A stretch of 44,520 nucleotides of DNA from Chara braunii. Lineage: Eukaryota; Streptophyta; Charophyceae; Charales; Characeae. Below the pieces are notes generated by a model. It was given only the letters and a program-made list of their open reading frames with translations, had not been told where the DNA came from and did no database searches. Each line of letters starts with the position of its first letter. The first letter of the stretch is position 1. The stretch lies in the NCBI GenBank assembly GCA_003427395.1, contig BFEA01000120.1:2754698-2799217 (forward strand). Reading direction: 5' to 3'. Shown here one piece after another: positions 19,651 through 29,520 of the stretch. The position numbers and the translations under genes are program-made.

Positions 19651-19764
19651 CTACCATCTTCATCGGAATAGAACGCCCCCAGCCATTATAGCTGTATTTG
19701 GGGCAACTGGCAGTCTAGATATAGCGATAATGATGAGGCATTCTGTTTAATTTGAAGATGGCAG
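19651..19764. mobile_element. family A foldback MITE
   Basis: CTACCATCTTCATCGGAATAG at the left and GAAGATGGCAG at the right; the interior has the CCATTATAGCTGTATTTGGG and GATATAGCGATAATGATG arms. Confidence 0.7.
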
Positions 19765-20304
19765 GTGAAGAATATAGATTGCAGTGGGCACCCTGAGAAC
19801 CCACTCACACTAGCATGTAAAATCGCAAATTCTTTTTCGTGCCGATTTTGTGATGGCAGAGCATCGCCTGGTCACACAGCTCTCCCGCATCTAGCACAAA
19901 ACAGAAAAGACAGACCGCGGCCGGTCCTTCAAATGTGAATTTACGCCATGTGCAATCACACAGTTCGAGGCACAGAAATTTAATCGTGAAAGTGGAAAGA
20001 AATCACAGGAAAAAAAGGGCCTCTTTTGTAGGACTCCCAACTCACGGGGTGTTTACTAACAGCTAGATGTGCTTACCACATGAGGTCTGGGTTCAAGGTG
20101 GCGGTTGATCTAAAACTGAGGATTATGGAAGCTTGCTAGCCAGAGAAGGAAGAGGATGAAGGTGGAAATGAACCTGGCGCCACTCGGCAGGACGGACTTC
20201 CACGAGACGTCCGTTACACACGGCTGCAATAGAATATTCAATACTCCTGAGATGAGAGCAGAAAAAAGAGAGCTCGGAGGAACCTCAAATAGCGAATACG
20301 GCGA
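19765..20304. other. unassigned intergenic DNA
   Basis: No recognised gene or repeat end. Confidence 0.4.
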
Positions 20305-20789
20305 GTAGGAGAAGATGGTGGGTTATCACGCGTCCTACCAGTGAGGGGGCTAGCTGGCAGGATGGGAGTATGGTATAGCAGCAGCAGAGATGGTGGCTCC
20401 GCTGCAGTCAGTCTTGCCGGAGTGAGGTGAAGTGGATGGATGGGGGTTGATGGGGGTTCTTCTGAGTCGTTTCTGAAATCTGGTTAAATCATGAAGATTG
20501 TTGTAGATATGTCTGAAGCTGCTCCAATATTTCTGAGCCAAAGCCGGGTAATGGCCCCGGTATCTTAATTTTCGAAATACCATTCTTAGGCCGATTAGAT
20601 TTCTCTAGTAGGTTTTTAGTGATGAATCTTCCGAATGCATTCATTATGGGACGCTGGGCCCGGTTCCCAGTTTGTGTCAATTTGTGAGGTAATGATTGTA
20701 TCTATGCGACGCTGGACCCGGTTTCCAGCAGGTGTTGCTCCCCACCAATAGATGGAGCAGTTTTGTGAAAAAAAAAAAAAAAAAAAAAA
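20305..20789 (+). mobile_element. long poly(A) retroposon carrying a doubled GGGACGC module
   Basis: The ~340 bp from GGAGAAGATGGTGGGTTATC are closely similar to the minus-strand region 30,340-30,055. Both include a GCAGCAGCAGAGATGGTGGC, CTCCGCTGCAG block and TTCTAGTAGG near the end. Then come two module heads (20,645, with the CTGGG/CCCAG stem, and 20,706, with CTGGA/TCCAG), CACCAATAGATGGAGC and poly(A) (20,768-20,789). The antisense strand of both copies has a similar short frame ending GATISAAAxPYSHP; sequence similarity alone explains that. Confidence 0.75.
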
Positions 20790-21676
20790 GTGTAGTTAAA
20801 AAAAGACGAAAAAAAAGAGATGGGGATCCCCATCTTTAGTTTAGGAAAGCAGCTCTCTAACACGACTGATGGGTGACGCAGAGACTGCGTATACAGGCCG
20901 TGAGGGCATAACTAAGGGAGGAAGATAGTCAAGCATGAGAAGGACTTACAACGAAAACAGGATAAGGAGAAAAACAAAGGTACACGTAGAGAACCATGGA
21001 TTGAGAGGGAAAAGATCAAACATGAGAATGATGACTTGAAACGAAAGCAGCACAAAGACACAGACGCAAGGAAGACGTAGAGAGCCATGGACACGAGTAC
21101 GCGCAAAAATCAGGCACTTTAAAATATAACATGAAAACAGTGCCGTGCTGGCGGTGTCCCGACGATCGTTTCGACCGCCCGCCAGAGACGGTCTCATCAG
21201 GGGAAGTGAAACGCGTGCCATGGCGTAGAAAGTTCCCTGTTAAATACCTTTCCCTACCTGCCTTACGAAACACCTTCTCCCCACATAGCCCAACCCAGAA
21301 ACCGCACATAGCTCAAACGCACCCATCGCCGACACGGAGACACGAAGGAGATGGAAGGAGAGCCGAGGAAGTAAGTAGTCAGAAAAAAAGAAAAGGCATA
21401 CCCAAACATGCCCAAACAACCGTCTCCGTCAGACATATAATTGGAAACGGTTGGAGAAGGCATCAGATCAGACAGAGAGCACATAGTGGAAGAAATCAGC
21501 TGCACGATTTCAAGGTAACAGGTCAGAGTACTCCCGTTCAAATTTGGAGCACCGGTAGTCTTGAGAGTGAATAACGCCGCTCGACAGAAGACCGCACAAA
21601 GTCAAAATTCAAAAAACTGCGCGCACCGAGAGAGGAAATTTTTAAAGGTTCAGAAGAGCGGGAAGAGTAGAAAGAG
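20790..21676. other. unassigned, with an ~85-bp imperfect direct repeat
   Basis: GACTTACAACGAAAACAGGA at 20,943 and GACTTGAAACGAAAGCAGCA at 21,032 start two related blocks, each ending ACGTAGAGARCCATGGA. The remainder, to the microsatellite, has no recognised feature. Confidence 0.5.
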
Positions 21677-21677
21677 G

Positions 21678-21763
<86 letters not shown>
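21677..21763. repeat. (GA)n microsatellite ending at a single N
   Basis: About 43 GA units followed by one N at 21,764; another join at a microsatellite edge. Confidence 0.95.
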
Positions 21764-21909
21764 NTGCCCTCCGCCAGCTCGACTTGCCTGAGAATGGAAG
21801 ATCGCACATATCTCCCCTTGTCCCTTCCAGCAAAAGCCAGTGCCAGTTTGGCCAGAGTGCCTTGCTCATCCAAACGTAGCGTAGTGCCCTCTGATGACGT
21901 CGATCTGGC

Positions 21910-21996
21910 GCTGTCTTCACCCGAGTAGATTTGGACTGATAATTGCACCAACTACGGCTACACTGACCGAGCCTTCTACTCGGGTGAAGATGGTAG
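21910..21996. mobile_element. family A foldback MITE, short copy
   Basis: GCTGTCTTCACCCGAGTAG at the left pairs with CTACTCGGGTGAAGATGGTAG at the right. The GGTCATTAT arms are degraded. Confidence 0.65.
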
Positions 21997-22487
21997 TAAA
22001 GGAAATCGCCAGGATGAGGACAGTGGGACGCCTCTGCCCTCATCACCTGTATTCCATGCTGCGCTATGGCGCTGTCTTACAAGTCTTTGATGTGTGCTTC
22101 ACGCTACGGCACCTGGTTCATGCTGGGTGACGCTTTTCCTTGAATGAACACGATGGAAGGTCTTATTATCATGTCTTCATGTCCATGGTCCAAAGTCTGT
22201 GTCCGTCTTCTCCCTCGGTGCTGATGTGTGTAGTAAACCATTTCTATCTATATGCTCTAATCCGTGTCTCGCGTCAAGCGTGACACATCTAGAACACGAA
22301 TAGACCGTAACCGGTCACTTTGCTTGTTCAAGCTCATCCAAACGACCGCAGTCAATGATGTAAGGAACCAAAAAAAAAAAAAAAAAAAAAAAAAACTTTT
22401 AAAAAGGGACACTGAGCTTGTTTACCAGCATATAGTCCCATAGACTCATAGCGCATACTCGCAGGACGAGGATTTTTTTTTGTTTTT
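21997..22487. other. unassigned, with an A run
   Basis: Poly(A) at 22,371-22,395 has no recognised retroposon 3' end before it. Nothing else supported. Confidence 0.4.
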
Positions 22488-22634
22488 TTTGAAGGATGAC
22501 GGCCTTGAGATATCAGCGTTGGACTGAGCGACGCCCGGTAATTCAAAATGATTCATTCTGGTCATCTGATTGTCTCTGGATTTGAACTCGGGTCTGTATT
22601 TCAACAATTCGTTGTGTGGACCAACTGTGAAGGT
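22488..22634 (-). mobile_element. SINE-S copy
   Basis: From the plus strand: tail remnant TTTTTTTTGAAGG, body GCCTTGAGATATCAGCGTTG, GACTGAGCGACGCC and GGTAATTCA, then an inverted box B (GGATTTGAACTC) and the CTGTATTTCAACAATTC arm. The box A region is degraded (GTGTGGACCAACT). Confidence 0.75.
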
Positions 22635-23151
22635 TGGTGGACTAGAGGACTTTTTCAACTTACGGATGTGTAATCGCAGTCAGATGCATTGCCTGTGTGT
22701 AAAAGAGGGCTGATGCATTGACGAAAGTCGCAGTGCGAAGATGGCCTCCTACTAGGAAGTGGGCCCCTGTGTTTCTGTTGTGTGGCCAGAGGTGCCCTTC
22801 CCCAAGGAGTCAGTGGGTAAATTTTGTTTACCCAATAGATGTCAAAGGATTCGACGATCTCTCACAGCCGAGGTCGGGAGTAGCTGAGGGGGGGAGTAGC
22901 CCCAGCATGTTCTCTCGTGAACACGGTTCTGGCTGCTACGGGGTTCCCCGTATGCCTACAATTAGGAGTAGAGGTAGGTAGGTAGTGTGAGGTGAAATTG
23001 AGAGAAAAATATAGCTTAAAAAAAACGTATCTCGCTGAGCTGTCCTTGTGTGTGTACTGGTTGCAGCCTCTCTGCTGCACATACCCCGGTCTCCAGCCAC
23101 CAAACCTTTCAGTACTGGGAGCGCGTGGGGGCAAATCGGTCTAGATAGTCG
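22635..23151. other. unassigned intergenic DNA
   Basis: No supported feature. Confidence 0.4.
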
Positions 23152-23238
23152 CCTAACATCTTCCCCTGAATAGAATTCATGGCAATGATGATGGNCCTAA
23201 CATCTTCCCCTGAATAGAATTCATGGCAATGATGATGG
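23152..23238. other. 43-bp duplicate around a single N (unmerged contig overlap)
   Basis: CCTAACATCTTCCCCTGAAT and the rest of a 43-bp stretch (23,152-23,194) is repeated exactly at 23,196-23,238, with one N (23,195) between. This is what two contig ends look like when a real overlap was not collapsed. Confidence 0.85.
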
Positions 23239-23976
23239 CCCTCATTCCACTACTCGTGAAATGTACAAATGGGCAGTAGCACGGCCATGTTGTTTGTCTT
23301 TTGAGTATGTGGTGAGTAGTGGAGCGAGGCGCTATGACAGTGCCTGACCACAAAATTGTCTTCATGCCATTCACGACGTGTAGAGTGCTCTATTAAGGGG
23401 CTAGCATGCATCACATCAGATTTCCTGTTTGCATCACATCAGATTTCCTGTTCAGATTCATTCGGACTTTCGGCCGACGGCCAGTTGTGCAACTAGGCCC
23501 TATGTCGAAGGTGGCAGTATGAATGTGGACAGCATGTTTCAATCATTCTGTTGCTAGCCAGTCCAGTTTCGGTGTTGGACCCTTTTTTTTTTTTCCTTTG
23601 AAATGAAGACATCTCTTGTAAGTGCTAGGCGGTGTTCATAAAAGCAATCACCGGTGTCTACGCTGGGTTTTAATGAAGGGGTTCATAATTTGAGTGGCTT
23701 TCAGAGGATGCCTTCCAGGCTCTCGCTGTCCTCGGCAGGAGGTGCAGAATCATTTTTTTTCTAATAATTCACACTGGACATTGAGCTGAATACAGTTTTT
23801 GAAAAGTGGACGCATTTCATGAGCATAGTTCTGTGTAGGATTTCGTATCCTGGCACATACGATTTTCAACGTCGCTGTTCGAGGGAAGACGTTGTGCGAT
23901 CTGTTGATCCAAGTCCATGGCCTATTTTTGGTTCACTGGGAGCTTATACCATTGGTGGTGTTATGTACATGCATTC
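23239..23976. other. unassigned intergenic DNA
   Basis: Only a small direct repeat (GCATCACATCAGATTTCCTG at 23,408 and 23,432) and a T run near 23,582 were recognised. Confidence 0.4.
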
Positions 23977-24418
23977 GTAAACCACCAGTACTTCCTAAAG
24001 TCGTGCCGTTAACAAGCCACAATTTTAGGAAACGTACGGGCTACTACAGGAGCGCCCAAATTCATCCGACCAGAAATGTTTTAGCTCTATTTTTTTTGCG
24101 GCCGATAGCTGGGCCAAGTACGGGCTACTACAGGAGCGCCCAAATTCATCCGACCAGAAATGTTTTAGCTCTATTTTTTTCGCGGCTGATAGCTGGGCCA
24201 AGTAAACCACCAGTACTTGGCCCAGCTATCGGCCGCAGAAAGTAATAGAGTAGAAAAAACACCAGTACTTGGCCCAGCTATCGGCCGCGGAAAAAAATAG
24301 AGTAGAAACATTTCTAGTCGGATGAATTTGGGCGCTCCTGTAGTAGGCCGTATGTTTCCTAAAATCGTGGCGCGTTAACGGGCATGACTCTAGCCTCTAG
24401 GAAGTACAGGTGGTTTAA
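23977..24418. mobile_element. composite family B palindrome with internal tandem duplication
   Basis: The outer ends are GTAA-ACCACCAGTACTTCCTA and AGGAAGTACAGGTGGT-TTAA (TTAA 24,415-24,418). Inside are two direct 84-bp units (24,034-24,117 and 24,118-24,201) that differ at about two bases. Then come two inverted copies starting CTTGGCCCAGCTATCGGCCG (about 24,217 and 24,268), and the matching right arm with GGATGAATTTGGGCGCTCC. The whole can fold as a long stem with extra inserted arms. The subfamily is the same as at 6093-6210. Confidence 0.8.
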
Positions 24419-24781
24419 TATACAGGAGGTACCGTGTGCCTTAGTTTAGGTTTAGGAATGATTTTGTGTACCATGTTTGTACGATAGGCGTGATGTAATA
24501 CATATGATCTTTTTTGGTTAACAGGAGAATCAAACTGATCATGGAAAGCAAAGGCCCTTCCTTAATACAGGCTATCCTAAGGGCAACAAAGTTGCCGCTA
24601 CCCAAAAAATTTGGGAACCCCTTCAAAACTTTTTTGTCCGTGTGCCGGCACAAGTGTATTGTCAGGAGTTTCCATGGTACATGAAAAGAGCCAACAATGA
24701 ATTCAATCCCACCAGGCCATCGTCAATTTTCAATTCCCATTAGCTAAGGGTTCAGTCTAGATTTGGGTTCAGTCTAGTTTT
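24419..24781. other. unassigned intergenic DNA
   Basis: No supported feature. Confidence 0.4.
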
Positions 24782-24837
24782 CGCTGGACCCGGTTTCCAG
24801 CATGTGATGCTCACCACCAATAGATGGAGTGGCCCCC
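24782..24837 (+). mobile_element. GGGACGC-module copy lacking its first bases
   Basis: CGCTGGACCCGGTTTCCAGC and CACCACCAATAGATGGAGT; both hairpins present, no tail. Confidence 0.65.
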
Positions 24838-25200
24838 AGGTAATTCGGAAAGTCCGTCACATTGCCATCCTCTTGGTCTGAGTGGCTATGCAACAATATC
24901 ATTACCTGGAGCCGCTGTATTTGGTGTTCCAGCTGAGCTGGGCCAGTTAGAAATAATTGCGCTATTTGTAAAAGGGTAACGGTCCCAGCAGCTACGCTAG
25001 TCTGAGCCTGGTAGTAATGCTAATATCAATTTTAATGAAGTAAAATTATAATAAGAATCATCATATGGCCCTAATGCCATGGAGCCCGGTGCCCCCCGGG
25101 CCAGGCGTTGGTCCCCATCCCAGCCACCTCCGTCCCTGCTCAGTTAATCCCGCGAGGACCACGGTAATCAATGCTGGCAGGGAGTTGATTACAAATGTTC
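24838..25200. other. unassigned intergenic DNA
   Basis: No supported feature. Confidence 0.4.
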
Positions 25201-25318
25201 AAAGGGACGCTGGACCCGGTTTCCAGCAGGTGCTGCTCCCCACCAATAGATGGAGCCTCTCCGGGGGTGCTAGTGGCTCCTATCACCATCCGTAGCATCA
25301 GCTCGGACTGTTAAAGGG

Positions 25319-25360
<42 letters not shown>

Positions 25361-25392
25361 AAAAAGTAGATTAAAAAAAAAAAAAAAAAAAC
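25201..25392 (+). mobile_element. GGGACGC-module retroposon, best copy, with long A tail
   Basis: GGGACGCTGGACCCGGTTTC, CAGCAGGTGCTGCTCCCCAC and CAATAGATGGAGCC at the start, about 60 bp of 3' sequence, then A-rich DNA from 25,319 to 25,392. It closely matches the consensus of both hairpins and is the best reference copy in the window. Confidence 0.85.
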
Positions 25393-25645
25393 AGAAGGAG
25401 ATAAATAGAATTGTTGTACCCACATTCAGTAGCACGAAGATCCACGGATTACCTCTGCCCTGAGAATATATGCATTGAAAAGTTCGCTTGTTGCCAGGAA
25501 ATATCTTTGCAATGAATGCTGTCTATCCAGGCAGGCTGCATTTTTTCTCTTTCACAAGGTTGGTATGTTGTCAAAGCGGGGGACGGAAGAAAAGAGAAAA
25601 AGTCAAAAGGATGGTCGTCTGTCAGTGAGGGTGCGCCTAAAGCTG

Positions 25646-25822
25646 CAGATGCTAGGTAGCTTGCTGATTTTAAAAAGTGGGGAGGCAGCATGTTTGGCAG
25701 GGTTATGGGAACCTATCTTCTTCTTCTTCTTCCAGATGCTAGGTAGCTTGCTGATTTTAAAAAGTGGGGAGGCGGCATGTTTGGCAGGGTTATGGGAACC
25801 TATCTTCTTCTTCTTCTTCTTC
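25646..25822. repeat. 87-bp tandem duplication with (TTC)n ends
   Basis: Copies start at 25,646 and 25,733 with CAGATGCTAGGTAGCTTGCT. They differ at essentially one base outside the TTC run, so the duplication is recent, or an assembly product at the TTC microsatellite. Confidence 0.9.
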
Positions 25823-25837
25823 GGGTGAAGACGGTAG
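25823..25837. mobile_element. family A right end only
   Basis: CGGGTGAAGACGGTAG, the conserved right terminus, without the rest of the element. The solo LTR begins a few bases further on. Confidence 0.55.
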
Positions 25838-26047
25838 TAGATGAAACGGTTTCACCCAGTTAAACCGGCATTTGCAGACACAGAGATTCGATCCCTAGAC
25901 CTGTGCCCAAACCCTGTACATTGACCCTGTGCGCTGAGTGAGATTCGATCCCTAGACCTACCCTGTACCCTGTACAGGGCCCAGTGATCGGTGTGAGACT
26001 CGATCCCCAGGTCTGTAGATTAGGAGTTAGGTCTGTTACCGCTAGTG

Positions 26048-26117
26048 TGTGACGAATCCAAGACTCGAACACACTGTCAACGGCTTAGCGGGCAGACACC
26101 TAACCATAAGGCTAAGC
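26048..26117 (-). repeat. tRNA-like module 1 inside the solo LTR
   Basis: On the minus strand TTAGCCTTATGGTTAGGTGT resembles a box A region and GTGTTCGAGTCTTGGATTCG a box B/T-arm, about 40 bp apart as in a tRNA. It does not fold into a full tRNA by eye. Confidence 0.5.
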
Positions 26118-26290
26118 GGGCTGGGGTGAAAGTGAAGCCCCAGGATTCAAACCTGAATACCTCACCCCACCCCAGCACGGAATCCCACAACGGAGATCCC
26201 GCGACCCGGTGTACCCAACCACACTTCCACTCCACTTACGCAGCCACACTTCCGTAGTATTATTTCTACGGTGGTTACTGCGCGAAAGCA

Positions 26291-26360
26291 TGTGACGAAT
26301 CCAAGGCTCGAACACACTGTCAACGGGTTAGCGGGCAGACACCTAACCATAAGGCTAAGG
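26291..26360 (-). repeat. tRNA-like module 2 inside the solo LTR
   Basis: Nearly identical to module 1, about 242 bp further on, differing at about three positions. The region between holds another T-arm-like CAGGTTTGAATCCTG on the minus strand. Confidence 0.5.
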
Positions 26361-26634
26361 CCTAGGAAGGTCTGTTCCAGAAGTCTCTATCTGAGTCTAC
26401 TGAGGCCTAGAGTCTGTCTGTAAGTCTGTAGGCTCTAGAAGGTCGTAGGTCCCTGTAGGCCAGTCCAGTCAGCAAGTACCAGGGGTAGGGGCTGCACGTG
26501 GGGAAGGTTCTGGACCACGCTGTGGGTTCCACACGTTTTGGCCCAGAAGGCCAAACGTCTGGAAGCTTCCCTGGGCCACACATTTTGGCCCAGGCCCACA
26601 CGTTTTGAGACAGGCCCGGGTACCTCCGAAGAGG

Positions 26635-26642
26635 TATAAATA
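26635..26642 (+). promoter_or_regulatory. solo LTR TATA box
   Basis: TATAAATA in the same local context as the TATA box of the LTR at 17,405. Confidence 0.65.
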
Positions 26643-27260
26643 AAGAGGCAGCGTCCAGCCATTCATTCATTCGCCTGTGTGCCATGCAGAAGAGCTGCCT
26701 TGGTATCTTGTGCATGGAGGACTGCAGGTGTCCGGAGAAGAAGTGGGCTGTGAAGAAGATAGCGGCCGTAGTGAACCAGTGAGAGAGACACCGGCGGCCA
26801 TAGCTAGGAGGAGGAAGACGACGGCAGCCATAGCCGCCCAGCTGTTGGTGTAGGCAGAGTATAGACAGTGGGTGTGACTGTGCAGCGTGGACATTCAGGG
26901 TGATCCTCGTATGTGCGTGCATGTGAGAGTGAGGTAGAGTGAGGCTGGTGGTAGAGACAGTGTTCCGTGGCCATAGCCGCAAGTGGTACAGTTGATTCAG
27001 ACTGAGTTTAATACAAGTTCATGTTGTTTCTGAGTTGGAAGAGTTCGGTTTTGCCATCGGTTCTCAAGTGTGCATGTTGTGAGCAAGTCTGAAGTCGAGT
27101 CTGATTGCATAGACCTGACCAGTCTTGTGTTCATAAAAGAACGAAGGGGAGGCAGCCACATTTAACTCTGAAGTAAACAACAGAATGAGAAAAAGGTAGA
27201 ACTATATGATTGAAAAAAAAAAGAAAAAAAAAAGAAGAAAACTTTATGAGTGAATGGTGG

Positions 27261-27538
27261 CCCATGGGAGGGGCCTTGGAGCATCACAACATTTAATGGC
27301 CTCGATTGCAGGGGGCCCACATTTTTTTGTAGTGGTCTGTGGGCCCTTGCAGATCCTACGGCCAAAGAAAGTTACTAGGGGCCAGGTACCCTGGCACCAC
27401 CCCGTGGGAGGTGCCCTGAAGTGTCACTACATTTCATCGCCTGGATTTAAGGGGGCCCACATGGGTTTTAGTGGTGTGTGGTCCCGCGCAGATCCTACTG
27501 CCAAGGAGGTTTCTAGGGGCCAGACACCCTGGCACCAC
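27261..27538. repeat. 140-bp tandem duplication
   Basis: Copies start at CCCATGGGAGG (27,261) and CCCGTGGGAGG (27,401) and end CCCTGGCACCAC. Roughly one base in six differs, so the duplication is older than the others in the window. Confidence 0.85.
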
Positions 27539-27769
27539 TTTTCTTGATTGTAATGGAAACCCGAAACGGTACATACGGAGTATGGGAATGAGAGGAGAGT
27601 AACTGGCATGGGATTTCGTCCGTACAGGATGGCTATCTTGGTTATCTCCTGCCCAGGTCATCATAGTTCCTCGCTTTATACCACCACTACAATAGTTTCC
27701 TCACCCATTGTGAAAGCTCAGAACTGTTTTTTTTTCCCCCCTTTTCCAAAGTTTTTTCCTTTTCGAAAG
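27539..27769. other. unassigned, T-rich end
   Basis: T- and C-rich stretch at 27,727-27,765 that may be the eroded tail of the adjacent SINE. Confidence 0.4.
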
Positions 27770-27917
27770 GGGCGATGGCCTCAAGATATCATCTTTGAAC
27801 TGACCGGCGCCAGGTAAATTCAGAGTTATTCTCACTCATCTGACTCCATTGGGATTCAAACTCAGGTCTGTGTTTCAACAGCTCATACGTATACCAGCTG
27901 AGCTATGCCAGTTGGTA
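27770..27917 (-). mobile_element. SINE-S copy
   Basis: On the minus strand box A TAGCTCAGCTGG and box B GAGTTTGAATCC are both well kept. The body with TTTGAACTG, GCGCCAGGTAAATTC and the GATATC motif matches the copies at 19,087 and 22,488. Confidence 0.8.
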
Positions 27918-28159
27918 ATGCTCAGAGCTGTTGTTTTGCCTTCTGGTCTGCGTTTGGATTTCCACGGAACCGGAAGGCCATCCCGATGAGATCTCCTTCC
28001 AAGGTCCTCATAGATCCTCCCTTTGCAGACCATCATTACAGTAATTTCCCTCCTCTTTTTTTTTTCTTTTTCATTTATTATAATTCCCTCTTACATTCAT
28101 TACTGCAGCCCAATCGTGCACGGACCCCATCTTGCTTTAAATTTTTTAAGAGGTAACCA
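27918..28159. other. unassigned, T-rich
   Basis: No supported feature. Confidence 0.4.
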
Positions 28160-28473
28160 TTAATCCACCACTACCGTTCCCAGCCGGCCCGACCTCTGAC
28201 ATTTTGTTCTTCACTAATGAATTTGTCTTTGCACAGGCAGGCCTCTACATCCCAGCGAATACACCGTGCACCTTTGGGATGAAGTGGTGGTTCAAGCCAC
28301 CCAGTATTTCGCCCAGCTTGAAAAACAATTATACGGCTTGTATAGGGCCGCAACTTTCTGGTGTCGGGGTACCGGACCACAATGGCTGGCGAGGCCTACA
28401 CCGGTTCGTTTTTTGGGGAACATGCGGCATTTTCAGAGTCGGCTTCAATAGCTGGGCGAGGTACCGGTGGTTT
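28160..28473. mobile_element. two adjoining diverged family B elements
   Basis: TTAATCCACCACTACCGTTCCC (28,160) and GAAGTGGTGGTTCAAG (28,281) bound the first. GCCACCCAGTATTTCGCCCAGC (28,296) and GCTGGGCGAGGTACCGGTGG (28,451) bound the second. Arms pair imperfectly and only the first TTAA is intact. Another left end with TTAA lies at 28,575 (TTAAAGTAGCAGTACC). Confidence 0.5.
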
Positions 28474-28754
28474 TCGATCACCTTCGGAAACAACTACTAC
28501 TCTTCGTGCCTTTCGAGTGCATTGAGACTGGGAAAGCGGTCCTTAACCTATTCAATTATTCTGAGCTAACTGTGTTAAAGTAGCAGTACCTTTCCCAGCT
28601 ATTTTTTCAGCGGCGCGCCGGGTAACGCACTGGCCTGAAACGGAAGGGTGGCCGCCGATATATCGAATCGGCAGCCAGTCTTGATTTTCGGGCCGGCGCG
28701 TTCTATTTGAAAAAAAGTGGGTAAAAACGAAGATCTCATCTTTTTAGGGTAAGT
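28474..28754. other. unassigned, with an isolated family B left end
   Basis: Contains the left end at 28,575 noted above and no other recognisable feature. Confidence 0.4.
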
Positions 28755-28797
28755 TGAAATATAACGCCCGGGCGTTATTTTCGGGTGAAGACGGTAG
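28755..28797. mobile_element. family A right half
   Basis: ATAACGCCCGGGCGTTATTTTCGGGTGAAGACGGTAG. The left half is missing; AACGCCCGGGCGTT is a local palindrome. Confidence 0.55.
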
Positions 28798-28917
28798 TTA
28801 ACAATGTGAGGGCAAATAGGGGTGCGCTGGGAGAATTGGCGAGGGATTCTCTCACCAATAAAAATTGTCAGGACAACCAATGGAAGCCTGATGACTTCGA
28901 CCACTGTATGTCTGGAA

Positions 28918-28976
28918 CCTGGCCTCTACAACAACCTGCAGTGGACCTTTTTGAAAAAGAAAGGAAGAAGAAAGGA
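28918..28976 (+). mobile_element. retroposon R2 3' remnant
   Basis: CCTCTACAACAACCTG followed by a T-rich then A/G-rich stretch; only the terminal motif is kept. Confidence 0.4.
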
Positions 28977-29076
28977 CAGTGAGAGCAAGAGTCTTTAAAG
29001 TTTAAACCAACAGTCCGTCTCTTACCTATTTTGTTCTGATGTGGCGTTCTACTCGCCACGTCGAAAGGGGCTTTCC

Positions 29077-29174
29077 CTACCCTCTTCACCCGAATAGAAC
29101 ACCACTGTATCTAGCCTGAAAGCTGCACCAAGTAGCAACAATGACCGGGCGCTCTATTCGGGTGAAGACGGTAG
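29077..29174. mobile_element. family A foldback MITE
   Basis: CTACCCTCTTCACCCGAATAG at the left and its near inverted complement ending GAAGACGGTAG at the right. Confidence 0.75.
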
Positions 29175-29520
29175 TGGAGTAAAATAGCTGGGCCTGCCTC
29201 TAGTCGCCTCGTGGAACAGCTGCAGCTTTTGCCCTCGCCAGTGTGTGTAGTGAGTGACCCACTAGGCCTTGGATGCTTCTGGAAACAGATTCTGGCCGCC
29301 GCTTCGCGGCGGTAACAGTCAACGCTGCGCCCGTCTGAGCCTTTGAATGGGTGCGATGCTGTGGTTGTGGTTGACTTCTGGAGACTTGTTGGACACTTTG
29401 ACTACTAGAACCAGTAGGGACTGACTGTTGACGTTCCTAGGTCCTAGCGTTGACTTTTGGGGGCCCTGGCTTCCTTGTTTTAACCTTTCACCCCAGGTCT
29501 ACCTGTATCGAGCGACTACA
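29175..29520. other. unassigned intergenic DNA
   Basis: Includes a small GCCGCCGCTTCGCGGCGGT hairpin at about 29,297. Nothing else supported. Confidence 0.4.

Larger units (their letters stand above)
25842..27109 (+). mobile_element. solo LTR (chromovirus-related) with TAGA target duplication
   Basis: Starts TGAAACGGTTTCACCC and ends GAGTCTGATTGCA (1268 bp). It is flanked by TAGA on both sides (25,838-25,841 and 27,110-27,113), with no internal region. TATAAATA at 26,635 with AGAGGCAGCGTCCAGCC and CATTCATTC after it matches the LTR at 17,405. The 5' part carries three copies of GATTCGATCCCTAGACCT-type sequence (about 25,884, 25,941, 25,996) and two tRNA-like modules. Solo LTRs arise by recombination between the two LTRs of an element. 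Confidence 0.8.

Noticed and set aside
20350-20583. Conserved antisense protein (77 codons here, 89 codons at 30,025)
   Set aside because: The similarity is explained by both being copies of one retroposon; the frame is antisense to the poly(A) tail and differs in length and start.
24025-24245. Internally repeated small protein (KKIELKHFWSDEFGRS twice)
   Set aside because: It is the translation of the 84-bp direct repeat inside a foldback MITE; no start or coding context.
26048-26360. Two functional tRNA genes
   Set aside because: Box-like sequences are present but no acceptor stem or complete cloverleaf forms, and both lie within an LTR.
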